Source of the DNA: JAVJSD01 sp040219575
GTDB taxonomy: Bacteria > Planctomycetota > Planctomycetia > Pirellulales > Pirellulaceae
Assembly: GCA_040219575.1 (NCBI GenBank)
Contig: JAVJSD010000135.1
Coordinates: 1-27,890, forward strand
Reading direction: 5' to 3'
Length of the DNA: 27,890 nucleotides
The notes below the pieces were generated by a model. That model was not told the origin of the DNA, did not search any database, and worked only from the letters and a program-made list of their open reading frames with translations. The translations under genes and the position numbers were made by a program. This document shows, in pieces, positions 27,600 through 27,890 of this stretch (positions are counted from its first letter, which is position 1; every line of letters starts with the position of its first letter).

Positions 27600-27890
27600 G
27601 CGCGTGCCACGAGCCGCAGGGGTGATCCCAGCGCCTCTCGGCGGCCTGAGGCGAATCCCGCTGTCGGGCGTATTCCGCGACGCGGCGGGGCGTTCGGCAC
27701 TCAGCGCGACTTGCGGATGCGGCGCGTGTACCGATCGCTACCTGCGCTGGGTTAAACTTGTTTTCCGCAACCTAAAGTTTTTCCAAAATTGCTCTTGCGC
27801 CATTCCGCCAGACTCGCCATCTTAGCGGCATGACGCAAATCTGGTACGGACGCCAAACGAACGCCGAAGGTGTGAACTGTGGCACCCTGG
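27600..27890. other. Right-edge stretch, no firm gene
   Basis: About 290 nt with no convincing gene. The frame at 27604-27825 has no motif or ribosome binding site. From 27750 the DNA becomes AT-rich. An ATG at 27830 opens a frame (MTQIWYGRQTNAEGVNCGTL) that is still open at the window edge and could be the start of the next gene. TTGCGC at 27795-27800 and CATCTT at 27818-27823 would be a weak promoter with the same 6-nt gap to the ATG. Confidence 0.4.

Noticed and set aside
27604..27825. 73-codon plus-strand frame after tetR
   Set aside because: No ribosome binding site, no motif, and composition changes midway through the frame.

Overview
The window is high-GC bacterial DNA, most probably from a planctomycete (Pirellulales-like). 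The evidence is indirect: a secreted formylglycine-type sulfatase, a DUF1501 protein with a twin-arginine signal, a leucine-rich-repeat secreted protein, very large multi-domain hybrid kinases, and short dispersed inverted repeats that I recall from planctomycete genomes. There is no rRNA, tRNA or recognisable housekeeping gene, so the taxonomic call is an inference.

Layout. (1) 261-3354: a secreted sulfatase, then a VAO/ALO-type FAD oxidoreductase. (2) 3572-11695: a signalling block of four co-directional genes. It holds a membrane hybrid histidine kinase (PAS-PAS-HisKA-HATPase-REC-REC-Hpt), a cytoplasmic hybrid kinase (REC-PAS-HisKA-HATPase-REC-REC-Hpt) and two paralogous proteins that join a receiver to an RsbW/SpoIIAB-type ATPase. 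Together they look like a phosphorelay whose outputs are receiver-controlled switch kinases. (3) 12022-14554: an orphan DUF1501 protein, a nested inverted repeat and an LRR protein. (4) 14555-17003: a MITE-like inverted repeat, then four small genes (a lipoprotein, a SPRY-like protein, an unknown protein and an ankyrin protein) that look accessory. (5) 17062-22353, minus strand: an ABC-HlyD-TolC export operon whose ABC ATPase domain lacks several catalytic residues. (6) 22654-23588: an NhaR-like LysR regulator with a good promoter and a LysR-type palindrome inside it. (7) 23705-25921, minus strand: a small membrane protein and a membrane-anchored propeller-like protein, both of unknown role. 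(8) 26085-27599: a 3' remnant of a second nhaR, an OsmC-family protein, and a divergent TetR regulator with a probable operator.

The most notable observations are these: the degenerate ABC ATPase; the nhaR remnant, whose differences from the intact gene are almost all synonymous; the -10 boxes of nhaR and tetR, both placed exactly 6 nt before the start codon, which implies leaderless mRNAs; and the receiver-ATPase pair downstream of two hybrid kinases. All domain and family calls come from reading motifs by eye. No database search was run.
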